Positions 36,993 through 45,744 of a stretch of 64,000 nucleotides of DNA are shown here, piece after piece. The translations under genes and the position numbers were made by a program. The notes under the pieces were generated by a model. That model made no database searches and was not told the DNA's origin. It saw only the letters and a list, made by a program, of their open reading frames with translations. Each line of letters begins with the position of its first letter. Position 1 is the first letter of the stretch. The stretch is from Actinocrinis puniceicyclus (lineage in GTDB: Bacteria; Actinomycetota; Actinomycetes; Streptomycetales; Catenulisporaceae), in contig NZ_JAGSXH010000011.1 of the NCBI RefSeq assembly GCF_018283645.1, forward strand, positions 26,442 to 90,441. The letters are read 5' to 3'.

Positions 36993-38194
36993 ACCCGCAC
37001 ACCCTGACCGCGGACGTTCCAGATGTCGGCGACCGGCTTGTCCGTCACCAGGTCGCGGTACGCGGGGTGCGGGGCGGCGATGATCAACAGGTCGGATTGC
37101 TCCAGCACCTTCTCGAGCGGGAGCAGCGTCGGGTCCACCTTGACGTACGGGTCGGTGCACAGCACCTCGCCCGCCTTGAACTTGAGTATCCGGCGCAGCT
37201 TGTAGGAGAGGCTGGAGCGGATGTCGTCCGATTCGGCCTTGAAGCCCATGCCGAGGACGCCGACGGTCAGCTCGGCCAGGTCGTACTGCTCCTCCAGCTT
37301 GTGCACCAGGTAGAGCGGCATGCCCTCGTTGATGGTCATCGCGGTGTGGCCGAGGGCGAAGTTGTTGTTGTTGAAGGCCGCCAGCTGCATGGTGTCCTTG
37401 AACAGGCAGGGGCCGGCGGCGAAGCCCGCGCCCGGCATGTCCGCGGCCCGCGGATAGTCGAAGGCCAGGCCCTTGCGGATGCGGTCGAAGTCGAGGCCGC
37501 GGTCGTTGGCCATCATGTAGAACTGATTGGCCGTGGCGAACTTGATGTAGCGCCAGACGTTGGTGAACAGCTTGGCCAGCTCCGCCTCCTCCGGGGAGAG
37601 CTCGACCACGGTCTCGGTCAGCAGCCCGAACAGCTCCTTGGCCCGGGCCAGGCCGTGCCCGGTGCGGCTGGAGACGATCTGCGGGAGGCTGAACAGCTCG
37701 GTCATCGCCTTGCCCTCGGCGATGCGCTCGGGGCAGAAGGCCACCGGCATGTCCACGCCGAGCCGGGCGATCATCTTCTCCACCAGGGCGGTGACGCCCG
37801 GGTAGACGGTGCTGCGCAGCACCAGCAGCTGGCCGTCGCGGAAGTGCTCGGAGCAGATTCCGAGCGCGCGCGGTATGGCGGTCTGGTCCGGATTCAGGTG
37901 CTCGTCGACGGGGGTGCCGATGACCACGATCACGTTGGCCGCGGTTCCCACGATCGACGCGTCGGTCGAGGCGGTCAGCCGTCCTTCGGCCACGACCCGC
38001 TGGAGCACCTCGGCGGCCCCGGGCTCGTCGAACGGCAGCTGCGCGCCGTTGACCAGCTCGACCGCCTGCGCGCTGGTGTCGTAGATCCCGACCTTCGCCC
38101 CGCGGTCCGCGAAGGCGATGGCGAGCGGCAGTCCCACGTGGCCGCAGCCGCCGACCACAACGACATCCCGCGGGAATTCGACCGCGTCTGTCAT
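36989..38194 (-). CDS. Nucleotide-sugar (UDP-hexose) 6-dehydrogenase
   Basis: 401 residues. The N-terminal Rossmann motif VVVVGGCGHVGLPLAIAFADRG, the central VIVVIGTPVDEHLNPD and STVYPGVT, and the catalytic region CFK-equivalent FAAGPCLFKDTMQLAAF (with the active Cys) define the UDP-glucose/UDP-N-acetylhexosamine dehydrogenase family. GMGFKAESDDIRSSLSYKL is the third conserved block. It oxidises C6 of a UDP-sugar to a uronic acid with 2 NAD+. The ATG at 38194 has GAGGG 5 nt upstream; the ATG at 38206 is an alternative. Confidence 0.9.
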   Translation of the reverse strand: MTDAVEFPRDVVVVGGCGHVGLPLAIAFADRGAKVGIYDTSAQAVELVNGAQLPFDEPGAAEVLQRVVAEGRLTASTDASIVGTAANVIVVIGTPVDEHLNPDQTAIPRALGICSEHFRDGQLLVLRSTVYPGVTALVEKMIARLGVDMPVAFCPERIAEGKAMTELFSLPQIVSSRTGHGLARAKELFGLLTETVVELSPEEAELAKLFTNVWRYIKFATANQFYMMANDRGLDFDRIRKGLAFDYPRAADMPGAGFAAGPCLFKDTMQLAAFNNNNFALGHTAMTINEGMPLYLVHKLEEQYDLAELTVGVLGMGFKAESDDIRSSLSYKLRRILKFKAGEVLCTDPYVKVDPTLLPLEKVLEQSDLLIIAAPHPAYRDLVTDKPVADIWNVRGQGVRV

Positions 38195-38251
38195 CGATGC
38201 CCTCATTCCTCGAACAAATAGGACGGCGACCGCCGATAGGGGGTCCACCTG

Positions 38252-38263
38252 CTGTGATCACAG
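38252..38263. promoter_or_regulatory. Perfect palindrome CTGTGATCACAG in leader of sugar operon
   Basis: A 12-bp perfect palindrome about 58 bp upstream of the dehydrogenase ATG. A minus-strand TAAGGT (38298-38303) with TTCAGG 18 bp further up could be the promoter, putting the palindrome at about +30 where a repressor would act as a roadblock. The binding factor is unknown. Confidence 0.4.
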
Positions 38264-38373
38264 GACGGAGCAGGGAACCTGACCTGCGCGAAGACAAACC
38301 TTACAGGCCGCGTTCACCTCGCCTGAAGGAACCCTTCATACCTTGGACGCAAAGCAACCCTAATCGGTTACAG

Positions 38374-39279
38374 CTACGCGTGCACCGCACGGTAGTCGGC
38401 CCCGCGCGGCAGGTAGGACAGGTCGGTACGACCGGTCAGACCGTCGCGCAGGCCACGCAGGATAGCGCGCACATGAGTGCGGCGTTCCGGCTCGAAAACC
38501 GCGGTCGCGGCCAGCCAACGCGCCATGAACAGCGCGTTGATGAGCGCGAAGCCGGGTAGAGCGCGGCCGTGCTCGCGGGTAAGCACCATACCGTTTCGTG
38601 CCACCCAGTAGTGCCGCCAAGCCGCGTAATGCAGTACCCGGACCGGGATGAACAGCAGCCTGTGGTCGCGTCCGTCGCCGATCGAATGCGGCAGGACCGA
38701 TTTCTTGTCCCGCACGATGCGCACTCCGGCACGGCGCAGCCGCAGGCAGAAGTCGATGTCGACGCAGTCCACGAAGAAGTCCTCGCGGAACCCGCGGACC
38801 GTCTCGAAGCACGAGCGGCGCACCAGCATTCCGGAGGTGATGACGCTGTAGCGGTCCGAGAGGTCGCCGTGCAGCACCGACAGGGTCTCGTATTGTCCGC
38901 CTTTCTCCGCGTCGACCGGCGCGGGGCCGACCACGCCGATGCCCGGGTCCCGCAGGTGCCGGGCCAGGCCGGGCACCAGTTCGGGCGGCAGGACCGAGTC
39001 CTGGTCGAGGAAGAGCACCGCGCCCGCCTCGGCCGGCACCTCGCGCAGACCGAGGTTGAGCGCGGCGGCCAGGCCGAGATTGCGCCCTGATCGCAGCACC
39101 CTAATGTTCGGGTGGTCGAGCTTCTCGGCGGCGGACGCGCTCTCGGCCGGGGTGTTGTCGGCCACGATCACCAGCGCGCAACTGGCCAGCGCGGACTCGA
39201 CGACCTGGGCGAGGCGCTCGTCCGGGTGGTACGCGGTGACGATCGCCGCGATGGGGCCGATCGGTTCAGCGGGCGGCAC
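38374..39279 (-). CDS. Rhamnosyltransferase-like GT2, paralogue 1
   Basis: 301-residue family 2 glycosyltransferase. IAAIVTAYHPDERLAQVVESALA begins the GT-A domain, VLFLDQDSVLPP supplies the DQDS metal/nucleotide motif of bacterial rhamnosyltransferases, and FREDFFVDCVDIDFCLRLRRAG the acceptor-side block with the likely catalytic Asp. The C-terminus (RHYWVARNGMVL) is basic-aromatic. Together with the next two genes it forms a tandem set of close paralogues; its start overlaps the end of paralogue 2 by 14 bp. Confidence 0.88.
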   Translation of the reverse strand: MPPAEPIGPIAAIVTAYHPDERLAQVVESALASCALVIVADNTPAESASAAEKLDHPNIRVLRSGRNLGLAAALNLGLREVPAEAGAVLFLDQDSVLPPELVPGLARHLRDPGIGVVGPAPVDAEKGGQYETLSVLHGDLSDRYSVITSGMLVRRSCFETVRGFREDFFVDCVDIDFCLRLRRAGVRIVRDKKSVLPHSIGDGRDHRLLFIPVRVLHYAAWRHYWVARNGMVLTREHGRALPGFALINALFMARWLAATAVFEPERRTHVRAILRGLRDGLTGRTDLSYLPRGADYRAVHA

Positions 39280-40183
39280 GATAGGTGGCTCCCTCGGGCA
39301 GGTAACGGAGGCTGACGCGACGCAGCAGGCCGTCCCGCGCGCCGCGCAGCAGCGCGGCGAGATGGCTCACGCGCCCGTCCTCGAAGGCCGCGGTCCGCCA
39401 GGTCCAGGAGCCCAGGAAGAGCACGGCTTTGACGGACCAGAGCGGTTCGCGGCGCAGGTTCTCGCGCAGCAGGGTGGCCGCGCCGCGGGCGATCCAGTAG
39501 AGCCGCCAGGCGGGGTAGTGCACGACCTGGACGCGCAGCGGGCCGAGCCGGTGCGGGCGGCGGTCGCCGAGCGAGTGCGGCAGCTTCAGCCGCTGGTCCT
39601 GCACGATGCGCAGTCCGGCCCGGCGCAGCCGCAGGCAGAAGTCGATGTCCACGAAGTCGACGAAGAAGTCCTCGCGGAACGGGCCCACCCGGTCCAGTGC
39701 GCCGCGGCGGATGAGCATCCCGGAGGTGATCACGTCGGTGCGGTCGGCGACCTCGGCGCGCAGCGCGGCGAGGTTGTCGTAGGAGGAGTCGTGCGCGGCG
39801 TCCCACGGCGTCGGCGCGGCGATGCCGACGGTCGGGTCGTCCAGGTGGCCGGCCAGCGCGGTCACCATTTCGCCGGGCAGCACTGAGTCCTGGTCGAGCA
39901 GCAGCACGGCCTGCGCGTCGTCCGGGAGCTCGCGCACACCGAGGTTGAGCGCGGCGGCCAGGCCGACGTTCTCGCCGGATCGCAGGACCTTGACTCTACC
40001 CTCGGCCGCGCCGAGACCGGGCAGCTTGTCCGCGACGGTCGGATCGGTGCCCGGAGTGTTGTCCACGACGACGACCGCCGAACAGGTCTCCAGCGCCGCC
40101 TCGACGACGGCGGTCAACCGGTCGTCGGGGTGGTACGCGGTCGCGACGGCGGCGATGCGCATGCCCGGGCCGTGAGACGTCAC
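39266..40183 (-). CDS. Rhamnosyltransferase-like GT2, paralogue 2
   Basis: 305 residues with the same blocks as its neighbours: VATAYHPDDRLTAVVEAALE, VLLLDQDSVLPG, FREDFFVDFVDIDFCLRLRRAG and LRVQVVHYPAWRLYWIARG. The ATG at 40183 overlaps the stop of paralogue 3 by 4 bp (ATGA), so the three are translated as a coupled set. dTDP-rhamnose is the expected donor because rmlA, rmlB and rmlD are in the locus, but this is inferred. Confidence 0.88.
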   Translation of the reverse strand: MTSHGPGMRIAAVATAYHPDDRLTAVVEAALETCSAVVVVDNTPGTDPTVADKLPGLGAAEGRVKVLRSGENVGLAAALNLGVRELPDDAQAVLLLDQDSVLPGEMVTALAGHLDDPTVGIAAPTPWDAAHDSSYDNLAALRAEVADRTDVITSGMLIRRGALDRVGPFREDFFVDFVDIDFCLRLRRAGLRIVQDQRLKLPHSLGDRRPHRLGPLRVQVVHYPAWRLYWIARGAATLLRENLRREPLWSVKAVLFLGSWTWRTAAFEDGRVSHLAALLRGARDGLLRRVSLRYLPEGATYRAAR

Positions 40184-41133
40184 GGGGCCGAACCCCGGAT
40201 GCGCAGGCCGGGCGGGTTGGCGCCCTCGGGCAGGTAGCGCGCGGCGGCGCGGTTCATCACCCCGTCACGGACCCCGCGGGCGAGCGCGGGCAGGTGATGG
40301 CGGCGGTCCGGTTCGAACAGCGTCGTGGAGAGGAACTTGCGGCCGAGGAACACCGCCATCGGCAGAAAGCCGAGCGGGTGCTCGCGCACGTTGTCCATCG
40401 CGAAGCGCATGCCGTTGCGGGCGATCCAGTAGTGCCGCCAAGCCGGGTAGTGGATCACTCGCACCCGCAGCGGCCCGAGCTTGTGCTCGCGCCGGTCGCC
40501 CATCGAGTGCGGGAGCTTGATCCGGTAGTCCTGCACGATGCGCGCGCCGGTGCGCCGCACGTCGACGCAGAACGCGATGTCCACGAAGTCGTTGAAGAGG
40601 TCCTCGCGAAACGGGATGCGGTCGATCAGGTCGCGGCGCACCAGCATGCCCGAGGTGATCACGGCCTCGCGGTCGACCGTCGTCTCGTGCAGCCCGGCGC
40701 CGACGTTGTAGAACTTCTCGTGCTTGGCGTCCCAGGGCGTCGGCGCCGCGATGCCCACGGCCGGGTCGTCGCGCAGGTGCGCGGCGAGGCCGGGGACGAG
40801 CCCTTCGGGAAGCACCGAATCCTGGTCGAGCAGCAGCACCGCCTGCGCGCCCGCATCGGGCAGGTGCTTGACCGCGACGTTCAGCGCGCCGCCGAGGCCG
40901 AGGTTGCTGCCGATGGCGATGACCTCGATCCGGGGATCGTCCAGCTTCGAGGCCAGCGTGGGCGCGCCCGCCGGGGTGTTGTCCGCGACGATGACGCGGG
41001 TGCAGTCGGCGAGCGCGGACTCCACGACCGCGACCAGCCGCTCGTCCGGATGGTAGGCGGTGAGGATCGCCGTGACGGCCGGGCTCAGCGCCTGCCGGTC
41101 CTGCGCGGCGGTCGGCTCTTCGGGGGCGGACAC
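40180..41133 (-). CDS. Rhamnosyltransferase-like GT2, paralogue 3
   Basis: 317 residues from the GTG at 41133, chosen because AGGAG lies 9 nt upstream; an in-frame start at 41214 would add a 27-residue unconserved extension. The family motifs are TAILTAYHPDERLVAVVESALA, VLLLDQDSVLPEG, FREDLFNDFVDIAFCVDVRRTG and LRVRVIHYPAWRHYWIARNG. In the acceptor block Asn and Ala replace residues seen in the other two copies (LFNDFVDIAF versus FFVDFVDIDF), suggesting different acceptor specificity. It is the first gene of the set, divergent from rmlB. Confidence 0.86.
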   Translation of the reverse strand: MSAPEEPTAAQDRQALSPAVTAILTAYHPDERLVAVVESALADCTRVIVADNTPAGAPTLASKLDDPRIEVIAIGSNLGLGGALNVAVKHLPDAGAQAVLLLDQDSVLPEGLVPGLAAHLRDDPAVGIAAPTPWDAKHEKFYNVGAGLHETTVDREAVITSGMLVRRDLIDRIPFREDLFNDFVDIAFCVDVRRTGARIVQDYRIKLPHSMGDRREHKLGPLRVRVIHYPAWRHYWIARNGMRFAMDNVREHPLGFLPMAVFLGRKFLSTTLFEPDRRHHLPALARGVRDGVMNRAAARYLPEGANPPGLRIRGSAP

Positions 41134-41279
41134 CAGGCGGCACTCCTGAGTTCGAAGAGGGGTTCTCGCGTCGGCCGAGCGTATCGCTTCGGCCGGAGGG
41201 GCGCTAATCGTCACAGGCCGCTAATCACCGCAGGTCACGGGCCGGTTGGGCAACTCCCGGGCAGTGCGCGGGCAGGGGA

Positions 41280-41285
41280 TAGGAT
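41280..41285 (+). promoter_or_regulatory. -10 hexamer TAGGAT of rmlB, leaderless
   Basis: TAGGAT, then 7 nt, then the rmlB ATG at 41293. The same hexamer and spacing recur before the S9 peptidase gene. Confidence 0.55.
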
Positions 41286-41292
41286 GCGACGC

Positions 41293-42312
41293 ATGAAAAT
41301 CCTGGTTACCGGCGGAGCCGGTTTCATCGGCTCGGAGTACGTGCGCGGTCTGCTCGCGGGGGAACTCGACGACGGTACCGATCGCCGTGTAGCCAACGAG
41401 CGCGGCGCATCCCATGAGCACAGCGTGACGGTGTACGACAAGCTGACGTATTCCGGCAATCTGGCGAACCTCGCGCCGGTGGCCGAGGACCCGCGGTACA
41501 GCTTCGTCAAGGGCGACATCGTCAACACGGAACTGCTGGACCACGTTCTGCCGGGCCATGACGCGATCGTGCACTTCGCCGCGGAGACCCACGTGGACCG
41601 CTCGATCACCGACCCGACCAGCTTCGTCAGGACCAACGTGCTCGGTACCCAGCTGCTGCTGGACGCCGCGCGCCGCCACAAGGTCGAGCGGTTCCTGCAC
41701 GTCTCGACGGACGAGGTCTACGGCTCGATCGCCGAGGGCTCGTGGACCGAGGACTGGCCGCTCGCGCCCAACTCGTCCTACTCCGCCGCCAAGGCCGGCT
41801 CCGACCTGCTGGCGCTCGCGGCCGCCCGCACACACGGCCAGGACGTCGTGGTGACCCGCTGCTCGAACAACTACGGCCAGTATCAGTTCCCGGAGAAGGT
41901 CGTCCCGCTGTTCGTCACCAACCTGCTGGACGGCGGCCGGGTGCCGCTCTACGGCGACGGCGGCAACGTGCGCGACTGGCTGCACGTTTCCGACCATGTG
42001 CGCGGCATCCACCTGGCCCTGACCAAGGGCCGCGGCGGACAGGTCTACAACATCGGCGGCGGCACCGAGCTGACGAACAAGGAACTGACCCAGCGCCTGC
42101 TGGACGCCTGCGGCGCGGACTGGGGCAGCGTGGACAACGTGCCCGACCGTAAGGGCCACGACCGGCGCTATTCCCTGGACATCACCAAGATCAGCACCGA
42201 GCTGGGTTACACGCCCCGGGTCACATTCGACGAGGGCCTGGCCCGCACCGTGCAGTGGTACCGCGACAACCGCGCGTGGTGGGAGCCGCTCAAGGCGAAG
42301 GCGGCGCTGTAG
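41293..42312 (+). CDS. rfbB: dTDP-glucose 4,6-dehydratase (RmlB)
   Basis: 339-residue RmlB, second step of dTDP-rhamnose synthesis. KILVTGGAGFIGSEYV is the NAD-binding motif; HFAAETHVDRSI, LHVSTDEVYG and SSYSAAKAGSDLL (Tyr-x3-Lys) form the active site; TRCSNNYGQYQFPEKVVPL is the family signature. The start is supported by TAGGAT 7 nt upstream. It is translationally coupled to rmlD: the TAG stop shares its G with the GTG start. Confidence 0.96.
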   Translation: MKILVTGGAGFIGSEYVRGLLAGELDDGTDRRVANERGASHEHSVTVYDKLTYSGNLANLAPVAEDPRYSFVKGDIVNTELLDHVLPGHDAIVHFAAETHVDRSITDPTSFVRTNVLGTQLLLDAARRHKVERFLHVSTDEVYGSIAEGSWTEDWPLAPNSSYSAAKAGSDLLALAAARTHGQDVVVTRCSNNYGQYQFPEKVVPLFVTNLLDGGRVPLYGDGGNVRDWLHVSDHVRGIHLALTKGRGGQVYNIGGGTELTNKELTQRLLDACGADWGSVDNVPDRKGHDRRYSLDITKISTELGYTPRVTFDEGLARTVQWYRDNRAWWEPLKAKAAL

Positions 42313-43253
42313 TGGCGCGCTGGCTGGTCACCGGCGCGGCCGGGATGCTCGGCCGCGAGCTCGGAGCGCTGCTGATCGGACCGGAGCACCCGCTGGGCGA
42401 GCCGGAGCGCGGCGCGGCGCCCGCCGACCGCGCGCACGAGGTCATCGCGCTGGGCCGGGAGCAGCTGGACATCACCGACCCGGACGCGCTCAAAAGCGCC
42501 GTCGAGGGCGTGGACATCGTCCTCAACGCGGCCGCGTGGACCGACGTGGACGGCGCGGAGGCCCGCGAGGCGGACGCGACCGCGATCAACGGGACCGCGG
42601 TGCAGAACCTGGCTTCGGCGTGCGCGGACGCGGGTGCGATCCTGGTGCACGTCTCGACCGACTACGTCTTCCCGGGCGGCGCGGTCGCGCCGATCCCCGA
42701 GGACGCGCCGAGCGACCCTGTCAACGCGTACGGGCGCAGCAAGCTGGTCGGCGAGCGCGCCGTCTTCCAGACGCTGCCGGGCACCGGTTACGTGGTGCGC
42801 ACCGCGTGGCTGTACGGCGAGCACGGCAAGAATTTCGTCTCCACCATCCTGAACGCGGCCGGGCAGCGCGAGTTCCTCGATGTCGTGGACGACCAGCGCG
42901 GCCAGCCGACCTGGGCGCGCGCGCTGGCCAGGCAGCTGATCGCGCTTGGCGGCGCGGCCCTGGCCGGGAGTGCGCCCGCGGGCGCCTATCACGGCACCTG
43001 TTCCGGTGAGACCACCTGGTACGGGCTGGCCCGCGCGGCCTTCGAACTGACCGGCCTGGACCCGGACCGGGTGCGCCCGACCACCAGCGACAAGTTCCCG
43101 CGTCCGGCGCCGCGTCCGGCCTACAGCGTGCTCGGGCACGAACGGTGGGCCGCCGCGGGGCTGGCCCCGCTGCCGCACTGGCGCGAGACGCTGGCCGCGT
43201 TCCTCGCCGACTCGGGGCGGGGCACGACGGGCCCGGGTGCCGAGAGCCTTTGA
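42312..43253 (+). CDS. rfbD: dTDP-4-dehydrorhamnose reductase (RmlD)
   Basis: 313 residues. RWLVTGAAGMLGRELGALL is the nucleotide-binding motif, VLNAAAWTDVDGAEAREADATAIN the RmlD signature, VSTDYVFPGG and NAYGRSKLVGERAV (Tyr-x3-Lys) the catalytic site, and VVRTAWLYGEHGKNFV is also typical. It reduces dTDP-4-keto-L-rhamnose to dTDP-L-rhamnose. The GTG start overlaps the rmlB stop by one base. The 3,5-epimerase RmlC, needed between RmlB and RmlD, is not found in this window. Confidence 0.94.
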   Translation: MARWLVTGAAGMLGRELGALLIGPEHPLGEPERGAAPADRAHEVIALGREQLDITDPDALKSAVEGVDIVLNAAAWTDVDGAEAREADATAINGTAVQNLASACADAGAILVHVSTDYVFPGGAVAPIPEDAPSDPVNAYGRSKLVGERAVFQTLPGTGYVVRTAWLYGEHGKNFVSTILNAAGQREFLDVVDDQRGQPTWARALARQLIALGGAALAGSAPAGAYHGTCSGETTWYGLARAAFELTGLDPDRVRPTTSDKFPRPAPRPAYSVLGHERWAAAGLAPLPHWRETLAAFLADSGRGTTGPGAESL

Positions 43254-43292
43254 CGAACGCCGCAGAACCGGACAGGTAGGCAGGGGTCTTCG

Positions 43293-44201
43293 ATGCCGAG
43301 CATCGACATCATGATGCCGTATTACGGCGATGTGGCGATGATGCAGGCCGCGGTGCGCAGCGTCCTGACGCAAAGCGACCCGGACTGGCATCTGACCGTG
43401 GTCGACGACGGCGAGGCCGCCGGGGTCCCGCAGTGGTTCGCCGCGCTCGGCGATCCGCGGGTCGACTACCAGCGCAACCCGGTGAACCTGGGCGTGACCG
43501 GCAATTTCCGCAAGTGCGTGGACCTGGCCAAGCGGGACCGGATGGTCATGATGGGCAGCGACGACCTGATGCTGCCGGATTACGTGGCGACGGTGCGGGA
43601 GCTGGAGGCGCTGGCGCCCGGTGCCGGGATCGTGCAGCCCGGGGTGGAGGTCATCGACGAGGCCGGCCGGGTGGTCGGCGGCGGGCTGGTCGACGCGGCC
43701 AAGCGGCGCATCTACAAGCCGAAGGGACCGGGGCCGCACCGGATGCGCGGGCAGGAGTTGGCCGCGAACCTGCTGCGCGGCAACTGGCTCTACTTCCCGT
43801 CGATCTGCTGGCGCACCGAGGCCGTCGCGGCGGTCGGCTTCCGCGAGGACCTGGAGGTCATCCAGGATCTCGACATGATCATCAAGCTGGTCGAACGCGG
43901 TGAGGAACTGATCGCCGCGGACCACGTCTGCTTCCAGTACCGCCGGCATCTGTCCAGCGAATCGGCCAAGCAGGCGATCGACGGGCGGCGATTCGCCGAG
44001 GCGCGCGCCTTCTTCCTGGAGACCGCGGCCCATCTCGACGACATCGGCTGGAGCGAGGCGGCCGCGATCTCCCGCCGGCACCGCTCGGCCCGGCTGCACG
44101 CGCTGAGCCTCGTGCCGGCGGCGATCAAGCAGCGCCGCGCCGACTCCGCGCGCCAACTGCTGCGTTACGCCGCCTACCCGAGCAAGCGGCTCTCCACCTG
44201 A
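43293..44201 (+). CDS. Family 2 glycosyltransferase
   Basis: 302 residues. SIDIMMPYYGDVAMMQAAVRSVLTQ opens a GT-A domain; LTVVDDGEA and the MMGSDDLMLPDYV block give the metal-binding DxD-like motif. The C-terminal ~90 residues are helical and basic. It follows rmlD by 39 bp on the same strand and is presumably part of the same operon. The donor and acceptor are unknown; it is distinct from the three DQDS-type paralogues. Confidence 0.87.
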   Translation: MPSIDIMMPYYGDVAMMQAAVRSVLTQSDPDWHLTVVDDGEAAGVPQWFAALGDPRVDYQRNPVNLGVTGNFRKCVDLAKRDRMVMMGSDDLMLPDYVATVRELEALAPGAGIVQPGVEVIDEAGRVVGGGLVDAAKRRIYKPKGPGPHRMRGQELAANLLRGNWLYFPSICWRTEAVAAVGFREDLEVIQDLDMIIKLVERGEELIAADHVCFQYRRHLSSESAKQAIDGRRFAEARAFFLETAAHLDDIGWSEAAAISRRHRSARLHALSLVPAAIKQRRADSARQLLRYAAYPSKRLST

Positions 44202-44274
44202 GATCTGGGGAGCTTGCGCGGCCGGATCGTGTCGGCACGCAGCCGAAAAGGCCAGACTGTGTCACAGCGCCAAG

Positions 44275-44298
44275 CCACGGCCACGGCCACGGCCACGG
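44275..44298. repeat. Four tandem CCACGG hexamers between convergent genes
   Basis: CCACGG repeats four times without interruption. The array is flanked by two copies of GGCCAGACTGTG (about 44250 and 44297), suggesting slippage or a small duplication in the gap between the two convergent glycosyltransferase genes. Confidence 0.8.
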
Positions 44299-44314
44299 CC
44301 AGACTGTGCCAGTG

Positions 44315-45133
44315 TCAGCGCCTGACCAAGGCCAGGAATAGCGTCAGGAAGGCCCGGCCGAGATAAAGCATGGCCTTGAGTGGGGACTGGCTCGGTGTGC
44401 CCGACTGCCGCCGCCGCATCGCCACCGGGATCTGGTTGACCCGGTAGCCGAGGCGCAGCGTGCGCACCAGCGTCTCGACCGTGTCGCCCAGGTACTCGAC
44501 CGGGTACCACTCCGCGAAAAGGCTGATCAGCTCGCGGTTGCAGGCCCGGAAGCCCGAGGTGGTGTCGGTCAGACGGGTGTGCGCCAGCTTCGAGAGCACC
44601 CAGGAGAGCATGGTCATCGCCCACCTGCGCGGGCCCCGCACCTGGTAGTCGCCCTCGCCGGCAAAGCGCGCGCCGATGACCAGAGCGGATTGCGACAGCG
44701 CGTCGATGAGCTTGGGGACGTAGCCGGGGTCGTGCTGGCCGTCCGCGTCGACCTGGATCGCCACGTCGTAGTCGTTGTCTCGGGCGTACTTGTACCCGAG
44801 ACGCATCGCCCCGCCCACCCCGAGGTTGTACGGCAGCTTCAGCGCCACGGCCCCGGCCTGGTGTGCCACCGCCGCGGTCCCGTCCGTCGAACCGTCGTCG
44901 ACCACCAGCACGTCCACGAACGGCAGCGCATCCTCGATCTCGGCGATCACGCCGCCGATCGACTCGGCCTCGTTCCAGGCCGGCATGATGATCAGCACTC
45001 GCCGGGTCGAGGTCCCCGGCTGCTCGGCGGGCGCCGCCGCGGGCCGCGCGGCCGGGTCGCTCGCCGCCGGCCCGTCGCTCGCCGCCGCGTGCGTGCCGGT
45101 GCCGGGCTCCCCGACGCTCAGTGTCTCGGTCAC
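44315..45133 (-). CDS. DPM1/GtrB-like polyprenyl-phosphate glycosyltransferase
   Basis: 272 residues. After a ~45-residue Ala/Pro-rich lead the GT-A domain begins VLIIMPAWNEAESIGGVIAEI; VLVVDDGSTDGTAAVA and IQVDADGQHDPGYVPKLI supply the DxD motif. TDTTSGFRACNRELISLFAE resembles DPM1-type enzymes that make polyprenyl-phosphate sugars. The C-terminal AMLYLGRAFLTLFLALVRR is weakly membrane-associating. The GTG at 45133 overlaps the DUF2304 stop (GTGA); this pair is a recurrent actinobacterial unit. Confidence 0.9.
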   Translation of the reverse strand: MTETLSVGEPGTGTHAAASDGPAASDPAARPAAAPAEQPGTSTRRVLIIMPAWNEAESIGGVIAEIEDALPFVDVLVVDDGSTDGTAAVAHQAGAVALKLPYNLGVGGAMRLGYKYARDNDYDVAIQVDADGQHDPGYVPKLIDALSQSALVIGARFAGEGDYQVRGPRRWAMTMLSWVLSKLAHTRLTDTTSGFRACNRELISLFAEWYPVEYLGDTVETLVRTLRLGYRVNQIPVAMRRRQSGTPSQSPLKAMLYLGRAFLTLFLALVRR

Positions 45134-45495
45134 GACGCCGAACGCTCCTCGGTCCGCTCGCTCTGTTCGTCCATGCGCAGCCTCAGCAGCGCGACCTCCT
45201 CGGCCAGCACCCGGGTCTCGTCCTCCAGGCGGCTGGCCTCCCAGCTCAGGTGCAGGCACACCAGCAGCAGGAACATCACACCGAAGAACAACACCAGGCT
45301 CACGCCGTTGGCGACGCCCACCGCGATGGCCACCCGGTTCAGCGCCCGGGGATAGAGCCCCAGACCGAGCACGATGACGCCGACGAAGATCCACAGCACC
45401 GCGTACTTCTCACGCAACCTGCGCCGGCGGACCAGTTCGAAGATGAAGCCGAGGAACAGCAGGGCCGTCGCCCCGGTCAGGATCGTCAGATTCAT
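45130..45495 (-). CDS. DUF2304 membrane protein
   Basis: 121 residues with three hydrophobic helices (LTILTGATALLFLGFIFELV, YAVLWIFVGVIVLGLGLYP, GVSLVLFFGVMFLLLVCLHL) and a C-terminal coiled coil (ASRLEDETRVLAEEVALLRL). DUF2304 proteins are usually encoded beside DPM1-like transferases and may anchor them to the membrane. The ATG at 45495 was chosen because GGAGGAG lies immediately upstream; a start at 45528 would add an unconserved tail. Confidence 0.86.
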   Translation of the reverse strand: MNLTILTGATALLFLGFIFELVRRRRLREKYAVLWIFVGVIVLGLGLYPRALNRVAIAVGVANGVSLVLFFGVMFLLLVCLHLSWEASRLEDETRVLAEEVALLRLRMDEQSERTEERSAS

Positions 45496-45744
45496 CGCTC
45501 CTCCTTCCTGCTTGCCGGATTCTGTCACGGTGGCCGCCGGGTATCGAGCGGGGCCGTGGGTAATGGCGAGGATCGCCCCCCGGGCGGTTTCGGGTACCCG
45601 CGCGCACTTCGGCCACCCGCCGGCATGGCAGGCTCGACGCGCAACCTTGACGCCGCCTGGATGAACCGCGGCCCTCGGACGCCTAGACTGTCGCAGCCGA
45701 CCAAAGGGGGTAGGCGTCTGATTCCGACACGAGGTGCCACTGAC

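Noticed and set aside
38252..38263. CRP/GlxR site
   Set aside because: The half-sites TGTGA and TCACA are adjacent, whereas CRP-type sites need a 6-bp spacer.
41134..41214. N-terminal extension of GT2 paralogue 3
   Set aside because: The GTG at 41133 has AGGAG upstream and the extension has no counterpart in the other two paralogues.
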